64,000 nt of DNA from Oceanibacterium hippocampi. GTDB taxonomy: Bacteria > Pseudomonadota > Alphaproteobacteria > Sneathiellales > Sneathiellaceae. Below the pieces are notes generated by a model. It was not told the DNA's origin. It saw only the letters and a program-made list of their open reading frames with translations, and searched no databases. The DNA is taken from NCBI RefSeq assembly GCF_900172325.1, contig NZ_FWFR01000003.1, positions 558,001-622,000 of the forward strand, in the 5' to 3' direction. A program made the translations under genes and the position numbers. Every line of letters begins with the position of its first letter. Positions within the stretch are counted from its first letter, which is position 1. Positions 61,956 through 64,000 of this stretch are shown here, one piece after another.

Positions 61956-62613
61956 GATCATCACCACGGCGGTGAAGCGTCAGCACGAGCCGCAACAGAT
62001 CGTTGGCGACCTGCTGAATGCCGAGATCAGCGAGAAGCAGGCGCGCTCGATCAAATACCAGATGACGATCGCCAAACTGCCCTTGGCGAAAGAGGTCGAC
62101 GAGTTCAGCTTTGAGGAAACGCCCGTCAACGAGACGCTGGTGCGCGATCTGGCCACCGGGGAGTTCCTCGAACAGCAGCGCAATGTCGTGCTCATCGGTG
62201 GCACCGGGACCGGCAAATCCCACCTTGCCGTGAGCATCGCCCGGGCCTGCATCCGGCGCGGCAAACGGGGGCGCTTCTTCAATGTCGTGGACCTGGTGAA
62301 CAAGCTCGATGCCGAAGCCCGTGCCGACCGACAGGGGCGCACGGCAGACCTACTTTGCCGTCTCGACTTCCTGATCCTCGATGAGCTCGGCTATCTCCCC
62401 TTCGCGCAAACCGGCGGGCAGCTGCTGTTCCATCTCATCAGCCGCCTCTACGAGCGCACCTCGATCATCGCGACGACCAATCTCGACTTCGGGGAATGGC
62501 CTTCGGTCTTCGGCGACGCGAAGATGACCACTGCACTGCTCGACCGGCTGACCCATCACTGCGACATCGTCGAAACCGGCAACGAGAGCTGGCGCTTCAA
62601 GACCCGTGAATGA
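61885..62613 (+). CDS. istB: IS21 helper ATPase IstB
   Basis: The 242-residue AAA+ ATPase has Walker [19 protein letters not shown], Walker [21 protein letters not shown] and sensor region [17 protein letters not shown]. It works with IstA for target choice. Confidence 0.94.
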   Translation: MERSQVLDAMSLLKLYGMKAAYDEIITTAVKRQHEPQQIVGDLLNAEISEKQARSIKYQMTIAKLPLAKEVDEFSFEETPVNETLVRDLATGEFLEQQRNVVLIGGTGTGKSHLAVSIARACIRRGKRGRFFNVVDLVNKLDAEARADRQGRTADLLCRLDFLILDELGYLPFAQTGGQLLFHLISRLYERTSIIATTNLDFGEWPSVFGDAKMTTALLDRLTHHCDIVETGNESWRFKTRE

Positions 62614-62742
62614 CCAGGACCCCGCTGGCCCGATACGGCTGCGCTGTATGGGGGCTACGCCGCATCGGGCCAGCTGCCCGTGCGCTCCATGGGGGTCATT
62701 TTTGGATGCCGATAGGGGGTCAAGATTGCGTGCCGATTGACA

Positions 62743-62877
62743 CTCGAGGACGACCTGGCCGACATGCAGGAGGAACTGGCGAAGACGAAGGATCCGAAGA
62801 TCAGGAAGGTCGCCAGGGAGGAAATCCGGCGGCTCGAGAGCATGCTGGCCAGGTTCCGGAAAGTCATCCCGGGGTGA
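62743..62877 (+). pseudogene. C-terminal 44 residues of a coiled-coil protein, cut by IS21
   Basis: Directly after the IS21 end the plus strand reads LEDDLADMQEELAKTKDPKI, RKVAREEIRRLESMLARFRK and VIPG, then TGA. Charged helix only; the gene is not recognised. Confidence 0.6.
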
Positions 62878-62971
62878 GGGTCAACGCTTCATCAATGTCG
62901 CAGATGATGTCCCATTGACAATTACCGATTTTCAATAGAAACGCGATCACGATAATAAGTTATCAATTCAT

Positions 62972-63781
62972 TCAATTTTTATCCACAACTAGAGATTGTC
63001 CGCCCAAATCAACCGAGATGTCATCGGCGACCGCGCGAAGGCGGCGCCCGAGCGAAGGAGCTTCGTCGTGCAGCATCTGGGAACTAAACCCAACTGCGCA
63101 TAGCCCTGCGCGGACCTGCCTATCTGCCGCCAAGATCGGGGCCGCAATGGCCGTATTCGCCGCATAGTACTCTTCACGGCTGATTGCGTAACCTAAGCGA
63201 CGAACGTCCTCCATCGCAGCCTCGATATCTTCGCGCCGCGTGAGCGTTGCGGTCGTAAAATGAGGCGTACCGTATCGCGTGAAGAACTGATTAACGACCT
63301 TTTGCGTCTGCCAAGCCAGAATAGCACGCATCATGACAGGAGCCTGTGGCGGGAAACGCTGGCCGACATCGATCGTAACCTTGATGGCCCTCGGACTTTC
63401 GAGGGCCGCCGTGACGAGGTATTCGTCGTTCGGCATCCACTCGAAGACAACACAAGTGAGTCCGGTTTCACGGACGAATGAGCCAATATGCTTCTTGCTG
63501 ATTTCGACGAGGTCGCGATTAAGTGCTGCGCGTGCGCCGAGTCCAATCAGGGACGGGCCAAGTCGGTAGGTCCGACGATCGTCGTCGTAATCGGCGAAAC
63601 CCGTGGCGACAAGCGTCTTGAGTATGCCGCTGCATGTGCTCTTGTTGATCGCTACGGCCTTCGCGATTGCTGATAGAGAAGCATCGGACCGATCAAGATC
63701 CGTTTCGAGGTAACGCAGGATATCGACCGCTCGACCAACGGCGGGCACGAGCTTCACATCTGCTGGAGCGATTTTAGACAT
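62972..63781 (-). CDS. IclR-family transcriptional regulator
   Basis: The 269-residue protein has an N-terminal winged helix (VPAVGRAVDILRYLETDLDR, ASLSAIAKAVAINKSTCSGI, LKTLVATGFADYD) and an IclR effector domain (residues 85-265; YLVTAALESPRAIKVTIDVG). It is followed downstream on the same strand 3' side by the IS21 remnants and is divergent-free. The Liv-type gene to its right suggests it may control that transporter. Confidence 0.9.
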   Translation of the reverse strand: MSKIAPADVKLVPAVGRAVDILRYLETDLDRSDASLSAIAKAVAINKSTCSGILKTLVATGFADYDDDRRTYRLGPSLIGLGARAALNRDLVEISKKHIGSFVRETGLTCVVFEWMPNDEYLVTAALESPRAIKVTIDVGQRFPPQAPVMMRAILAWQTQKVVNQFFTRYGTPHFTTATLTRREDIEAAMEDVRRLGYAISREEYYAANTAIAAPILAADRQVRAGLCAVGFSSQMLHDEAPSLGRRLRAVADDISVDLGGQSLVVDKN

Positions 63782-63861
63782 ATTCCCTATCAGACCGTTT
63801 TTCTCAACAAATATTCGGAATAATTCATGTACGTCGTTCGGACTTTCAAGCCCAGTTGGAT

Positions 63862-64000
63862 TCAGCCGCCCATGTAAATTCGCCGCACTTCTTCGCTTTG
63901 GCTCAATTCTCCAGCCTCGCCGCTGAGTCGGATCTGACCGAGTTCGAGGACGTAACCGCGTTGCGCTACACCGAGCGCAATTTCGGCATTCTGCTCGACA
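63862..64000 (-). CDS. livF: C-terminal end of a third LivF-type ABC ATPase (partial)
   Basis: The frame is open to the window edge and reads VEQNAEIALGVAQRGYVLEL, GQIRLSGEAGELSQSEEVRR, IYMGG before the stop. This is the H-loop-proximal end of LivF. It belongs to a third Liv operon extending beyond the window. Confidence 0.85.
   Translation of the reverse strand, partial: VEQNAEIALGVAQRGYVLELGQIRLSGEAGELSQSEEVRRIYMGG

Larger units (their letters stand above)
60275..62742 (+). mobile_element. IS21-family element, 2468 bp
   Basis: Both ends carry an inverted repeat of about 50 bp starting TGT. The left end reads TGTGAACAGGCGTGCAATTT from 60275 and the right end reads TGTCAATCGGCACGCAATCT inward from 62742; both include TCCAAAAATGACCCCC. 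istA and istB lie between. The flanks are unrelated (IS3 orfB on the left, a coiled-coil gene tail on the right) and I see no convincing target duplication, so a rearrangement has occurred. Confidence 0.9.

Overview
The window is about 64 kb of GC-rich DNA with the gene style of a free-living alphaproteobacterium, probably near the Rhodospirillales. The reasons are several branched-chain-amino-acid-type (Liv) ABC transporters, a fused indolepyruvate:ferredoxin oxidoreductase, many small stress proteins, and a dense set of promoters of the alphaproteobacterial general-stress type (GGAAC-N16/17-CGTT, the EcfG consensus). No rRNA, tRNA or CRISPR array was recognised.

Region 1 (1-26.3 kb) is mostly metabolism and uptake. 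It holds a MaoC-type hydratase, the translation factor EttA and two drug/metabolite transporters. A minus-strand operon of the order substrate-binding protein-LivH-LivM-LivG-LivF-indolepyruvate oxidoreductase suggests uptake and oxidation of amino or keto acids. A trypsin-like protease, a patatin lipase and a LysR regulator beside a DMT exporter follow. A second, plus-strand Liv operon (G-F-H-M-binding protein) is followed by an acyl-CoA synthetase and a radical SAM enzyme. A PEP-CTERM surface protein closes the region.

Region 2 (26.4-45.5 kb) is a stress island. I read 13 exact GGAAC-N16/17-CGTT promoters here. Each points at a nearby gene, and most lie 35-180 bp upstream of it. The genes encode a DUF883 protein, a holin-like protein, AI-2E and MgtC membrane proteins, PLDc_N, DUF1328, PRC-barrel, entericidin-like, CsbD, DJ-1/PfpI, M48 peptidase, AsmA and Fe-type superoxide dismutase products. 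An ECF sigma factor with a tiny downstream partner and a divergent anti-sigma factor sit in the middle. PsiE, DUF2254 and SpoIIAA-like genes end the island.

Region 3 (45.5-48.2 kb) is the most unusual part. A minus-strand operon encodes an exported rhodanese, a YeeE/YedE (TsuA-type) sulfur-compound permease, and a 150-residue membrane-anchored protein built of 18 Ser-Pro-Cys-Ala-Ala-Ala hexads. The last gene is coupled to the permease by an ATGA overlap. It looks like an undescribed sulfur-handling or metal/thiol-buffering unit.

Region 4 (48.2-64 kb) is mobile and rearranged. It contains truncated chromosomal genes, two related IS3-family copies in opposite orientation and a third IS3 remnant. 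A complete IS21-type element with readable terminal repeats is inserted in one IS3 copy. Between the inverted IS3 copies lies a three-gene signalling operon: a 1530-residue hybrid kinase, a receiver protein, and a receiver-EAL phosphodiesterase. The window ends with an IclR regulator and the tail of another LivF.
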